A stretch of 64,000 bases of DNA from assembly GCA_032719365.1 (NCBI GenBank), contig CM064861.1, positions 80,968,863 to 81,032,862 on the forward strand, read 5' to 3'. Shown piece by piece: positions 1 to 11,853 of the stretch. Both the position numbers and the translations under genes were made by a program. Under the pieces are notes generated by a model. It searched no databases, was not told where the DNA came from, and worked only from the letters and a program-made list of their open reading frames with translations. Source of the DNA: Prinsepia uniflora. Taxonomy: Eukaryota > Streptophyta > Magnoliopsida > Rosales > Rosaceae. Within the stretch, counting starts at the first letter, position 1; each line of letters opens with the position of its first letter.

Positions 1-2865
1 AGTTCATAGACAGGTGGCACGCTCGATTCCGACGTCTGAGGAAGAAGTTATGATGTTCGGAAGTTCGGGGGCATTTTGGTAATTTAGTTGAAAAGGAGCC
101 AAAAGTTAACTTTTAACCCGGGATGTCCGATGGCCGAAGGCCAAGGACCGTTACGTAGATCGGGACGATACGAATCCGTAGACAGGCAGCACGTCGAATT
201 CGGACATTCGACGGAGAAGTTACGGTTCACGAAAATTCTGTGGTACTATTGCACGAATTACGAGACGAGGACCTTTTTGGAATTAAGTGGGCCAAATATT
301 TTCCCCATAAACCAATGGATGAGTGACAAGTCCACTGGCCACCATCCCACATTCATATATATCATCCCTTGCCTTCATCGATCATTTTCCCCATTCCCAA
401 ACAAACCCGATCAAAACTATCACCCCAAATCCAACCCTTCAACCCTATGATCATATCTAAGAGACCAGAGAGCGATGGATGGCCGTGTGGACGCTGGTGG
501 GAGGCCAGAACGGCGCCGCCGTGGACGGCGGATGCAAAAACCCGAGAGGTACTCGGTTTATCCATTTTTCCTCCAATTTTCGATTTATACGTTATAGACT
601 GTTTTTAATGATTAGGATGGAGTTATGGGTTAGTAGGAGTGTAATAGGATGATTTTGAGGAGGGTTAAAGGTCGAGGAAACCCTGGGAAGGAGTTGGGAA
701 AACCGAACCGTGAGTTCAAGTTTGAACCGATGGGTTTAAACTGATTTTTGGGCGTTCTAATCATGTATTTAGGTTGCTAGGACTGAATTAGGGAGATTGG
801 GATTGAGAAGGAATGAATTGGACGAAAAATATGGAAAATATAGGCCTGGACCGGTCACGCCGGTCAAGTTGCAGAACCTGAACCAAACCAGCCGGTCTGG
901 ACCGGTTCACTTCCTGGAGAAGATGAACAGTCGCCGGCGCGTGAGGCCCACGCGCAGGCCACTCTTGAGGCACGTGACGGCGTGTGACAGGGATTTTGGG
1001 CAAGGTTCCAACATGTAATTACATCTATTCGATGTAACGAACATTTTGGGACTGGTTTCGTGTCAATCGGACATCGTTTCGATATAGTTTGGGTTGTCCG
1101 AAGGTTTAGGTTCGCGTTTAAAAATAGTTAGAAGATCGGGAAATTTATGGGACTTCAATGGGAGGTTAATGAGGTTATTAGTAACCTTTTAAATGAATTT
1201 GGACAGGTTCGGGAATCCCAGAGAAGACAATTGACTCGGGAGACTCTTATGGCACGCGTATCGAGGCACGGCTTCGGACGGTCTGTGAGTGGACCTTTCT
1301 TTCGAACTGGATGCATGCATAAATGTTTTATAATTATTTTAATATATGTTTTGTGTTGCCATGAGTACAATTGTTTGTGGTAGCCTAGGATTTACGTATT
1401 TGCACGTATTTCGAGATTTATGGTTTTATACGATGCATATACGTTCTAGGTTTTCAACGAGGGTTTAAAAAATGGATTTTGGATTTAGGAATATGAAATC
1501 GAGCATGAGACCCATTTGATTTACGAACTCTCTTTTGATTTTACGAGAAATCGGACCGAGGGTCCATTTGAGTTATACGGTCGGACCGAGGGTCACGTTG
1601 GTTTATGATCCGGGCTTGAGGCCCATTTGGTTGTAATATCGGGCTGGAGGCCAATTTGACTGTAGTATCGAGCTTGAGGCCCTATTGATTGTGAAATCGG
1701 GCTTGAGTCCCAGTTCGGTTTATGAAGTGAGAATTCGGGCATGAGACCCTGTTGAACTGCGGATTTAGGCCGAGGCCTGTGAAACTGATTTGAATCGAAT
1801 TCGAGGAATCCTGTTGAAATGAATCAGGTGTGAGACCCAGTTGAAAAGTGATTTGAGAAAGAAAGAAAAGAATGGAAAATGTATATGAAACCATCCTTTA
1901 TGTTTATATGGTCTCCTCTAGGCGTCGACCTGGAGAGTCACGGTCCACAGACCAGAGTGGGTATCCCCATAGGGATCCCGTTCCAGGAGTGGTGGTTACC
2001 TATTATGATGTGGTCCCGGACCAGTTTTCGGAGGGATATGTGGACTAGATCCAGAGAGAGGCTCGGACTAAATCTAGAGATTGAGCCTCCCAGATGGAGA
2101 TTCTTAGGAGAAGACTCTGAGTGAGACCCCGAGTAGTGTGCACACTAGTATAGATTTGACATCGTGACTATATCGGGGATGTGTTCCCTAGGGTCTGTGA
2201 GCCCCGAGTTGGCATCTTCTCGAAAGTGTCGCGGATGTGTTATACATATGCGTACGTATGTGGCACTATGAAAGTGATTTGGGGGCGGAGGCCCCGTATT
2301 CCATGTTTTATGTTTTAGAAAGTGATTTGGGGGCAGAGACCCCGTATTGTATGTTTTGGTATGTCACGGAGAATGGTTTTGGGCTTAGACCCACGTACGT
2401 TGATTTGAGCTGAGTTCCCACATGTAATGATTTATGGTTTTGAGTTTTTGTTTCGGGTCGGGGACCCAATTGGATTTATAGGTCATGACGGTTTATGGGG
2501 CCGGGAATGAACCCTTGAAGGTTTTGATATGTTTGACAAATAGTTTTATGAACGTTTTGATAAACAGTTTTCGAATGCATGCATATGCTTTTAGTGAAGG
2601 GCATAAATGTCTTTGTATGAAAATGTTTTTATTAAAATATTATTTTGTCCACTCACGACTTTTGATGTTTTAATGCCCTTCAGGTTGATCGCGGATGCGG
2701 GCTGTAGCAGAGACGGGACATCACACTCCTCCTCCTACGATCCTAACGTACTCTGATAAGCCGTTGAGGGCTAGAGGTGGAATTTTCCCTAGTCTGACAC
2801 TTCGTGTCAGACGGGATCAGGCGTGTCCCACGTTAATTAGGGGGATTTTGGGACGGGTCCTGACA
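1..2865 (+). mobile_element. Tekay-like Ty3/Gypsy LTR, plus orientation, 5' end outside window
   Basis: The right end reads GGACGGGTCCTGACA, the 3' terminus shared by the plus-oriented LTRs of this window. The first bases match the stretch about 200 bp inside the LTR that starts at 4445, so roughly the first 200 bp lie outside the window. No primer binding site follows the right end, so this is a solo LTR or a 3' LTR. It sits inside a minus-strand LTR that resumes at 2866. The expected TSD is GTAAA (2866-2870), but its partner lies outside the window. Internal marks are GTGAGTGGAC plus GATGCATGCAT near 1288-1318, and the inverse arrangement near 2575-2655. Confidence 0.8.
1495..1850 (+). repeat. 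Degenerate array of GGGCTTGAGGCCC-type units in an LTR
   Basis: At least eight loosely spaced units of the form GGGC(T/A)TGAGGCCC or close variants recur every 30-45 bp, separated by TTTGGTTTA-like spacers. The unit is an imperfect palindrome. Related units occur in minus LTRs at about 3270-3530 and 61440-61575. It is non-coding, and its function is unknown. Confidence 0.6.
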
Positions 2866-5800
2866 GTAAACCCGATAAAACATAGTTATACCAATCCTTG
2901 GCATCCCAGATGTTTGATGTCCCAGACGTCTAATAATAGTAATCCTGCTCCTGAGTCATTCTACGACCCAGTCGCTCCGTAGGATGACCCCTCACAGGCA
3001 ATGCTTGACATCCCAGATGTCATGTCTAGAGCTACGTGTGCCTCTCGGTCGCAGCCGAGTCTCCCCAAGGTCCACGCAGGTCAAAGACCCTCCTTGGGGG
3101 GCGAAATCATATCATCAGGATAGTATATGGAAAAAATTTCATAAATCCTTTCAAAACTTTCAAAGGGCTTTTACCCGAAATACCGTTTCCATAAACCACC
3201 ACAAATCGATAAATCCAATTTCCCAAATCCAAATCCTTTTAGGGTCTCTGAACCGGAAATCATATTTTATAAACCATAAATGGGACTCATGCCCGATATC
3301 ATAACCAACTGGGCTCCCAGCCCGATGTATAACTTTCATAAATCATTTCCACAAATCCAATTTCCAAATTCAAGGGACTCAGCCCGAAAGTCCATTTCAT
3401 AAACCAACTAGGCCTCAAGCCCGATCATGTAAGTCAAATAGGCCTCCAGCCCGATATCTCCTCAAATAAAATGGACTTCTAGTCTGATAGTTCATAAATC
3501 AAATGGGTCTCATTCCCGATTCCATATTTTCAAATCCAAAACCATTCCATTGAACCATCATAGAAATACTAGCACGTACAAGCACAGTATCAAGCCATAG
3601 ATCTCGAAATACGTGCAAATACGTAAATTATCAATACCACAATCATAATCATAGAAATCACATAGTTAAAACATATAAAACAGTGATGCATGCGTCATAT
3701 TTCGAAATCAATGTCCACTCACAGACCGTCCTAGTTGCCGCTTCGATACGCGTGCCATAAGCCTCCCCGGGCTAAATCACCATCTCTGGAACTTTCGGAC
3801 CAATCCAAATCACACCTGAAGGTCACTAATCATCTATATAGGTTCATAGGATAAAACCTCAAAACTCTCGAAAAAGTCAATGTGTCCCGGACACGATTCC
3901 TGAGGTGAAAAATCTCGATTTGACCAACTTAACGATCTCTTATTGACCCGAAACCATCACCATTGGATCCATACCGTCAAAACCTTTAAATAACACTGGG
4001 CCCACCTCGAAATTCGAGCCCACGTACCCTCACGCCCCTGGTCAACCCAAAAATCAACGCAAAAAGTCAACCTTGAAAAGTCATCGCTGAAGTTAGCACT
4101 GACAACTCTGATAGTGCCACGTGTCGAGTTCCTATTGGTCCATGTCTGACATGTCTGTCTAACATGATGACATCATCAGGATGACATCATCGTTTTTGTC
4201 ATCATGTCATTCCTGTCCTTCGACGGGTCCTCCAACTGGGTCTGTGCGACCCGCGGCCTGACTCGGTCGGTTCTCCTCCGTTTAACCAAGGTTCATTTCC
4301 GTTTTTCTTCCTAAAGGTTTGTCTATCCGGTTCTAAGAGATCCATCAACCTAGAAACCTAAAAAAATGGCTCGAAATTACCTTCTCGATCGATGAACTAT
4401 GAAGACCCCTGCAACTCTGTTCTACCGTCGACTCCAGCCTCCTCTGTAACGACCCGTCCCATAAACTGAGATTAGATTAGTGGTTAAGGACAGATTAGTG
4501 AAGATAATCGGTGATTAGTTGGATAATTTCGGACGGACTGTGCGAAATGACGATTTTGCCTCTGGAAATTGGGTAAAATGTTAAATTTTCGATCGGGTGG
4601 TCCAAAGGACTTTGACCAAGGACCGTGACGTAGTTCGGGACGTCATGAGTTCATAGACAGGTGGTACGTCCGATTCCGACATCCGAGGACAAAGTTATGA
4701 CATTCAGAAGTTTGAGGGTACTTTGGTAATTTGGTTTAAAAAGGGCAATTTGTGGACTTTTCAAACAACCTGGAAATTTCACGTAATTCAAGGACCGTTA
4801 GGAAGGTCTTGATATCCTGAGTACAACGACAGGTGGCACGCTGCCATTGGATTTCAGATAGTTCGGTTTTTGGTCTAAGAATAAGAAGGGCAAAATGGTA
4901 ATTTACAGAGCCAGGGGTATTTTGGTCTTTTCAGGCATCAGGATTTGTGCCCAGGGATCACTGGACATGTGGCTGCCTAGGCTTGGCTATTTCATTGTGA
5001 TTTGGACATGTGTCCCTCCTCTAGAGGGCTGTGGAAACTTGGCCAACCGACTCAGGACCTTTTAATTAACAGGTTTGTGCCTTGTTGCACGACTTTGGGT
5101 TTCAAACTGAGAAAAATAGAGATGATTTGGGAGGTGATGAGTGGGTGTGTGTGAAGAATGAGATGGTCACGGTGATGGTGCTTGTACCACGGAACGCCGT
5201 GGAGGGTGGGTTTCGAGCTGGGAAAACCAGAGTGAAAAACAGAGAAAACATGAGTGATCGTGACCAACCCTTCCATCTATCTGACCCTCACCCTCTTTCT
5301 GTGTTGTTTGAAGAAGAATGAAGGGGAGGTGGAGACGAGTAGTGAGGTTGGTGGAGTGCACCGTCGTGCACGGTGGTCGATGAGTGCCCTGTTTTGAACT
5401 TTGACAAGCTGGTCTTTGTTTAAGCACGTGTTAGCCATTCTAATTAATTGGTTGATGCTTCTGACGGTAAGACAAGGTCGAAGAGCAAAGAATGGAGAGC
5501 TTCCATGTTTGGTGGCCGTGGAATCGATTGAAGGTAATTATCAAGGTAAACAATGGTAAATCTTGTTTTAGGGATGGTTGATCACTTTTGACGCTTGGGA
5601 ATTGTTTCTTAAGGTGCCAGAGGTTGACTAAGAATAAAAGCAGGGCTTGAGATGGATAGGAGACATGACATAGGAAAGTTGCAGGAAACCGGTTTGATCA
5701 TGGCTCAAGAGGGTATCCCTTAGCCCTTTATTTTCGGTTTTCATAAGGTAGATTTATAAGAAAAGGTTAGACGAAGCCATAGGAAGGAATAGGATCAAAA

Positions 5801-6086
5801 ACAGGTTGGAAATGGACAAGAACCCTGACCACCGGTCCGGCTGGACCGGCCTGAACCGAACCGATCTGGACCCGGTTCGGCTAGAGGTTGAAGATGAACA
5901 CTGCCAGCGCGGAAAATACGGGAAAATAGTTTAAAATTCAGGAAAAATACGGGGCTTTAATATGAGCTTTATAAAATAGTTAGTGACCTTATATTGGGAT
6001 TTGGACAGGTTCGGAAAAGCCGAGGATAGCGGATTTTCCGAAAACGGCATAAATGCACGCGTATCGAGGCGACGACGCTATGGTCT

Positions 6087-7138
6087 GTGAGTGGACTTTG
6101 TTTCTAACTCTTGATGCATGCATATATGTTTTTATACGTTTTCTATACGTGATTCTATGATTTGTTTCATGATCTTGACGGTTTATGGTTTTGCACATTT
6201 TTCGAGGTATTTACGGAATTTCATGTTTTACAAGATTTTACGAATGTTGTGATTTAAACCTGGTTTAAATGATTTGATGTCGGGATTTGAAATATGATTT
6301 AATATCAATGATTTAAAATTTGGTTTTGGAAAGTGATTTCGGGCTTGAAGCCCAGTTCAGAAAAGTGGTTTTGAGAAACGTGTTTTCGGGTTTTAGAATC
6401 GGATTCCAGGATGACGATTCTAGATTCGGTTTGAAACTTGAAAGTAGATTTCCTGGTTGAGTTCGGAATGCTAATTCCGGATGCTAGCTTATGGAATGAT
6501 GGTTTCGAACTCCGATTTGGAAATGGATATGGATATGAGTTCTAAGTTTGGATCCAGGATCCTGATGAGATTGTGGATTCGGATTCGGATATGGATAGTG
6601 GTTATGGATTGAATTTTCTGGATCTAGTTATTGGTTTTAAAGACCCGGATTGGGTTTAAAGTCTTGGGAGTTTAAAGACTCGGATATTGATATTCCCCTG
6701 TAGGCCTATTGAGTTTAAAGACTAGTGAGTTTAAAGACTCGGGAATTTAAAGACTCGGATTATATTGAGACCTGGATTGAGTTTAAAGACTCGGGAGTTT
6801 AAAGACTCAGATAGATCCAGCAGGTTCGATGGATGGAAATGTGGTTTCAAATGTGTTTTGGTTTTCACTGAGACTTGATGATGATGGTTTTGAATAAAGG
6901 TTTTCCGATGTTTTGGGCTCTGCCCGGATGATAAGGTTTTCGATGGTTTTGGGCTGAGGCCTGGGATTTGAGAAAAGGAAACTGTGTTCGGTTTCTCTTA
7001 CATGGTTTGTTAACCCGGAATATTGAATGGTTTTATGACATGAATTTGATATGCATGCATTGGTTTTTAATTGGAGGGTATAAATGTACTTGTTTTATGA
7101 TCTGTTTTAAAACTTATACTTTATTTTTTTCCACTCAC
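6087..7138 (+). promoter_or_regulatory. Conserved inverted GTGAGTGGAC / CATGCATG module of the LTR
   Basis: GTGAGTGGAC at 6087-6096 is followed by ATGCATGCAT at 6114-6123. About 0.95 kb further the order is mirrored: ATGCATGCAT at 7051-7060, then TCCACTCAC at 7130-7138. The same mirrored pair occurs in every Tekay-like LTR set of the window. CATGCATG is the core of RY elements bound by plant B3 factors; that this LTR uses it so is inference. Confidence 0.5.
6632..6815 (+). repeat. Array of eight GAGTTTAAAGACTC units in an LTR
   Basis: Eight TTTAAAG-centred units, most reading GAGTTTAAAGACTC, occur within about 180 bp, often as close pairs separated by GG. The 14-mer is a near palindrome. Equivalent arrays in minus orientation lie at about 13837-14006, 20418-20672, 25563-25815 and 43897-44063, so it is a conserved LTR component. 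Confidence 0.75.
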
Positions 7139-7515
7139 AGTCTTTTGTGTTTTCGATACCCTCCAGGTTGTCGCGGTGCAGGCTGTTGGTTGAGAGGGAG
7201 ACAGAGACATCACACCCGAGATGCACAGTAGTTTTTCGTACACTCTAGGAAGTCAGGAAGCTTTGGACGGTCGAATCGAGAATCCCTGGTCCGACTTACG
7301 TGTCCCATGGAGGTTGGACGTTGGGTTAGCCTTCGTGTCATGCGTAAGTTAGACGGGAGTAGGACTTAGCCTTTAATCCCGGGGGATTGGGGGTGGGTCC
7401 TGTCATCCTCCGTCCTCGATGTCGATCCCCAGACGTCCAAACAACCACCAAAGACACGTTCCAATTGTTAGAATCGATCAACAAGTACCAAAAATCGATA
7501 TTCGAATTTTGAACC

Positions 7516-7894
7516 TGTCGACGCGGCATCTGACCAAGCAATAGGCCCATTTAAGACGACTTGGGAGAATTACTAAAGCCCATGTTCAAGGCTCATCTTG
7601 GAGGCCCATCAACAAGGACGATGCCTGAACACTACAACTATGACCTAACCCTAGATAACTCCTATAAATAGGGAGCCTCCTTCCTATTTCTGGGGACTCA
7701 ACCTCTTCATCCTCTCTACAAACACTATTATCTCTCAAAGGCTCAGAGCCTTATGCTTGTACAAAATATCATATTATTAATGAGAATGAGGCAACACCGT
7801 GGACGTAGCCTGATTTGGATGAACCACGTACTTTCTTGTTTCTTGGTGGCGTGCGTCTTTTTACAGTCTCGTTGGTACAATTTTTGCATCAACA
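7516..7894 (+). repeat. 5' LTR of short-LTR element
   Basis: It starts TGTCGACGC and ends GCATCAACA. A TATA box (TATAAATA) lies at 7663-7670. The sequence matches the 9959-10337 copy closely, and also the minus-strand solo copy split between 39355-39402 and 51324-51655. Confidence 0.9.
7663..7670 (+). promoter_or_regulatory. LTR TATA box
   Basis: TATAAATA inside the 5' LTR, with an identical box at 10106-10113 in the 3' LTR and its reverse complement at 51501-51508 in the solo copy. Confidence 0.7.
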
Positions 7895-7897
7895 GTT

Positions 7898-7915
7898 TGG
7901 CGCCATCTGTGGGAA
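7898..7915 (+). other. Primer binding site (TGGCGCC type)
   Basis: TGGCGCCATCTGTGGGAA begins three bases after the 5' LTR. It is not the initiator-Met type used by the Tekay-like elements of this window. It differs by one base from the PBS at 32379. Confidence 0.75.
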
Positions 7916-8319
7916 TCGATACAAAAGGTTATGTTGGTTCTTTTCAATTTTTCTCACCTGCTAAAACACCATGGCCACCAAGAACACCAAGAAAAACCCA
8001 GAAAATACAATATGTCCAATACGCAGGAAGAACCCGGGGAATTTTTCCTTTCTCGGTCGGTCGAAGCCCCTTGTGCTTCTCTCACAAAGCCTCTTTCCCA
8101 CCACAAAATAAATATATATTGTAGCCTCTGCAAACCACAAATTTTGGTACTTTAAACCCCTGCAAACTCTGCCACCACAAACAAATAACAGCTACTTTTT
8201 AGCCTTCTGTAGGCATCTACCCACCACAAAAAATACATATATAATCATGCTTGGTAACCTGCCCCCTGCCACTTGACCCCACCATGATATTATCTCCCTT
8301 TATTACAACAACCCATATT

Positions 8320-9190
8320 TCTTCATTTGTCCCCACCGATGTCCCATCGGGCTCCCTTCTCGGTCGGTCCCCCTCTTCATCGGTCCCCACTGATGTCCCC
8401 TCGGACTTCCTGCTCGGTCGGTCTCCCGATTTCCCCTCGGACTTTCTGCTCGGTCGGTCTCCCGATGTCCACTCGGTCGGCCTCTCGATGTCCACTCGGT
8501 TGGTCTCCCAATGTCCCCTCGGACTCACTACTCGGTAGGCCTCCTGATGTCCCCTCGGACCCCCTTTTTCATCCGTCCCCACCGATGTCCCATCGGGCTC
8601 CCTGCTCGGTCGGCCTCCCGATGTCCACTCGGTCGGTCTCCCAATGTCCCATCGGACTCAATGCTCGGTCCACCAGACTCCTGCTCGGTCCACCAGACTC
8701 CATGCTCGGTCTACCAATGTCCCATCGGACTCACTACTCAGTCGACCTCCCGATATCCCCTCGGACCCCCCTTTTCATCGGTTCCCACCGATGGCCCATC
8801 AGGCTCCCTACTCGATCGGTCTCCCGATGTCCACTCGATCGGTCTCTCAATGTCCCCTCGGACTCACTACTCGGTCGGTCGACCCATGTCCCCTCGGACC
8901 ACCTTTTCATCGGTCCCCACCGATGTCCCATCGGGCTCCCTGCTCGGTCGGTCCCCCTCTTCATCGGTCCCCACCGATGTCCCCTCGGACTTCCTGCTTG
9001 GTCGGTCTCCCGATTTCCCCTCGGACTTCCTGCTCGGTTGGCCACCCGATGTCCACTCGGTTGGCCTCTCGATGTCCACTCAGTTGGTCTCCCAATGTCC
9101 CCTTGGACTCACTGCTCGGTCGACCTCCTGATGTCCCCTCGGACCCCCTTTTTCATCGGTCCCCACCGATGTCCCATCGGGCTCCCTACT
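8320..9190. repeat. Minisatellite of TCGGTCGGTCTCCCGATGTCC-like units
   Basis: About 870 bp of degenerate tandem units of roughly 24-36 bp built from CTCGGTCGG, CCGATGTCC and CCCTCGGAC words, arranged in higher-order blocks. A longer block containing CATCGGTCCCCACCGATG recurs at least five times. The region stays open in all three forward frames and much of the reverse because it lacks TA-containing stops, so open frames here are not evidence of coding. Confidence 0.85.
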
Positions 9191-9194
9191 CGGT

Positions 9195-9400
9195 CACTCA
9201 TACATGAAATACATGCATGCCCTCGTGCATTTAGATATACATGTCATTCACACATGACATACATACATGTCACACATACATGCCCTCATGCATATACGCA
9301 TACATGTCACACATACATGCCCTCACGCATACCGAAATACATGTCACTCATACATGACATACATACATGCCCTCGCACATTCATACATACATGAACTCAT
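9195..9400. repeat. Minisatellite of ATACATG/CACATACATGCC units
   Basis: TACATGTCACACATACATGC and TACATGCCCTC words alternate about every 30-40 bp. The block directly abuts the CCGATGTCC minisatellite on the left and the CGAGCACCTGCTGCT block on the right. Confidence 0.75.
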
Positions 9401-9412
9401 ACATACACTTCA

Positions 9413-9630
9413 CACATTATCGAGCACCTGCTGCTCTGAGAACCTACTGCTTAACACATTATCGAGCACCTGCTGCTCAACACATTATCGAGCACCTGCT
9501 ACTCAACACATTATCGAGCACCTGCTGCCCAACACATTACCGAGCATCTGCTGCTCCGAGCACCTGATGCTCAACACATTACCGAGCACCTGCTGCTCCG
9601 AGCACTCGCTGCTCAACACATTACCGCGTA
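9413..9630. repeat. Minisatellite of AACACATTATCGAGCACCTG units
   Basis: About seven units of 27-45 bp begin AACACATTA(T/C)CGAGCA and continue CCTGCTGCT, with variable GCTCCGAGCA extensions. It is the third repeat block inside the same element. Confidence 0.8.
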
Positions 9631-9958
9631 CTCCTTGCTTAACATTCAATGCTACACTCAGCGAACCTATCGACTGAGACGTATCTACAGCCACAATCAC
9701 TCACAAGCAGTCAGATTTGTACATGAAGTCATACTCACTGGGGGACTACTAGAGCGCAATCACTACAACGTCAACCCACTCAGACATACAACACACTACA
9801 TGGCCTCTTCTCTTCCGCATCCTACCTCGACCGAGGACTTGGAGGGACTGATGGTACACCGAGCAGAGCAGTGCAAAAATGAAGAGTTGATCGGTCAGTG
9901 CACTTTACGTGAAAGTCCTCAACCGAGACAGTCCGCCTCAGTCAAGAACTTGGGGACT

Positions 9959-10337
9959 TATTGACGCTGCATCTGACCAAGCAATAGGCCCATTTAAGAC
10001 GACTTGGGAGAATTACTAAAGCCCATGTTCAAGGCCCATCTTGGAGGCCCATCAACAAGGCACATGCCTGAATACTACAACTATGACCTAACCCTAGGTA
10101 ACTCCTATAAATAGGGAGCCTCCTCCCTATTTCTGGCGACTCAACCTCTTCATCCTCTCTACAAACAGTATTATCTCTCAAAGGCTCAGAGCCTTATACA
10201 TGTACAAAATATCATATTATTAATTAGAGTGAGGCAACAACGTGGACGTAGCCCAATTTGGGTGAACCACGTACTTTCTTGTGTCTTGGTGGCGTGCGTC
10301 TCTTTACAGTCTCGTTGGTACAATTTTTGCATCAACA
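9959..10337 (+). repeat. 3' LTR of short-LTR element
   Basis: 379 bp, the same length as the 5' LTR. It starts TATTGACGC, a mutated TGTCGACGC, and ends GCATCAACA. A TATA box lies at 10106-10113. The scattered substitutions against the 5' LTR show that the insertion is not recent. Confidence 0.88.
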
Positions 10338-10683
10338 TAACCTAAACTCACCGTTTCGATTTTTGACCGCCTTCTCGAAACCAGTCCCAACCAGGTTTCC
10401 TTGATCCCTAGAATATAACCCAAACAACCAAAACGATCGACACACATTAAAATGAGGAGTTCCATTTTTGGGTAAAAACGGGTTACGGGTTCATACCTCC
10501 ATCTTCGGTCCCCGTCGTGCTCCGTTATCCCATCAGTCCCTCCGTAACTCTCAGTCACTCACCCTCTCTCTAGTCCCAACTGAAGGTGGTGGTAGGGGTG
10601 GGTTTGTATGCGTGTTTAGTTATATGTTTGTGTTAGGAAGAAAATGAAGAAATGTTGCACGGGGAGGGAAGAGAGAGATGAGT

Positions 10684-11853
10684 TGACATGACCCACCCCG
10701 ATTATCACCTCGATAACCGGGACGAACCCTACTCCCGTCTGACAATCACACTTAAAGTACCAAAACAACCTCAAGAAACCATAAGTATAACTATCAGACC
10801 AGAGAGAAAATGTAATACAACAGTAACACAGAGCATAGTATTATACAAAACAAGCACAAAAGTCCTACTAGGCTATTCACGCAACGAAGAAGCTGCAACG
10901 CTCTATGCTTCTGTCCCTCCGAAATCCGATTCTAAAACCGAAAACCATGGTTGTCAAATCATGTTTCAAAATCCACTATCATCATATAAAATCAGTAACA
11001 AAAGCATGGCATGAAAATCATAAATAAAACGTTTCTCAGAAAACATGTTAAAACCCGTAATCGCCTCGATAAACGTGCAAACAGGTAAAACAGATATAAT
11101 ATAAGCAATGATCATGAAAACATGCTTAAAAACATAAAAACATGTAGATAAAAATAGTTAGGCATGCTCGTTAAAAGAAAAGGAGTCCACTCACAAGTCC
11201 GTATGCATCAATCGCGCTCCGTACGTTTCTCAACCGTCTCAGGAGTGTCCCGTCCTGTCAAAAGTCACAAAATCGGGTCACAAACACTTCATTAAGGCTT
11301 ATCCTAATTTCCTCAATTTTTTGGAATTTCGAACGTAATTTAAACAAAAACCCTAAAACTTCGAATTCTCGAACAAACCTAACCCGGTGTCCGATCGACA
11401 CGAAACTTGTCCTAAAATGTTCGTTACATCGATTAGAGTGAAAACCATGTTGGAAGTTTCCCCAGACTCTGTTGCACGCGCCCTCACACGCCGCCCAAAG
11501 GGGCTGCGCGTGGGCTTCACGCGCCTGCTACAGGGTCATTTTCAACCTCTGGCCAGCCGGTTCAACTGTACCGAACCGGCGTGACCGGTTCTCCCTCATT
11601 TCCTACTCGAATCCAGTAGGTTCGTCCCTTTTCCCAGAAATCATTTCCAATCCTAAAATCTAGACATTACAGCCTCTAAACTATCGTCCTCAAGCTCGAA
11701 CCAAAATTTCCGAAACCTCTGTTTCGGTTCCCGGCCAACCAAGCAATCCCCATGCACGGCTTCGAGTTTAAACGACTCCTAAGGACCTACTGAGTCTCAC
11801 AAAACTCACAGAATCCCTCGACTCAGCCCCAAAAGCCACGACTTTCGAATTGA
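10684..11853 (-). repeat. Truncated 3' LTR of rearranged element
   Basis: It matches 13333 onward, but about 610 bp are missing at 10915 relative to that copy (13566 to about 14170), removing the GAGTTTAAAGACTC array. It stops near 11853 where integrase sequence begins, so the other half and the polypurine tract are lost. Confidence 0.8.

Larger units (their letters stand above)
4445..7405 (+). mobile_element. Solo Tekay-like LTR with TSD TCCTC
   Basis: It begins TGTAACGACCCGTCCC and ends GGGTGGGTCCTGTCA, about 2.96 kb. TCCTC occurs immediately before (4440-4444) and after (7406-7410). No internal region, PBS or gag-pol is present, so it is a solo LTR left by recombination between two LTRs. 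It contains the inverted GTGAGTGGAC/RY module (6087-6123 and 7051-7138) and an array of GAGTTTAAAGACTC units. Confidence 0.92.
7516..10337 (+). mobile_element. Short-LTR non-autonomous retroelement with minisatellite interior
   Basis: Two 379-bp LTRs (7516-7894 and 9959-10337) flank about 2.06 kb. A PBS with TGGCGCCATCTGTGGGAA follows the left LTR, and a G-rich polypurine-like stretch (ACTTGGGGACT) precedes the right one. Flanks are GAACC (left) and TAACC (right), a TSD with one mismatch. There is no gag or pol similarity. The interior is three consecutive tandem-repeat blocks and a short unique tail. This is a LARD/TRIM-like element. The PBS differs from that of the Tat element at 31801 by one base, which suggests Tat-type partners (inference). 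Confidence 0.85.

Noticed and set aside
8327..9394. A 355-codon open frame (Pro/Ser/Arg-rich repeats)
   Set aside because: The minisatellite lacks stop trinucleotides, so other frames on both strands are also open over the same region. No gene signal beyond that.
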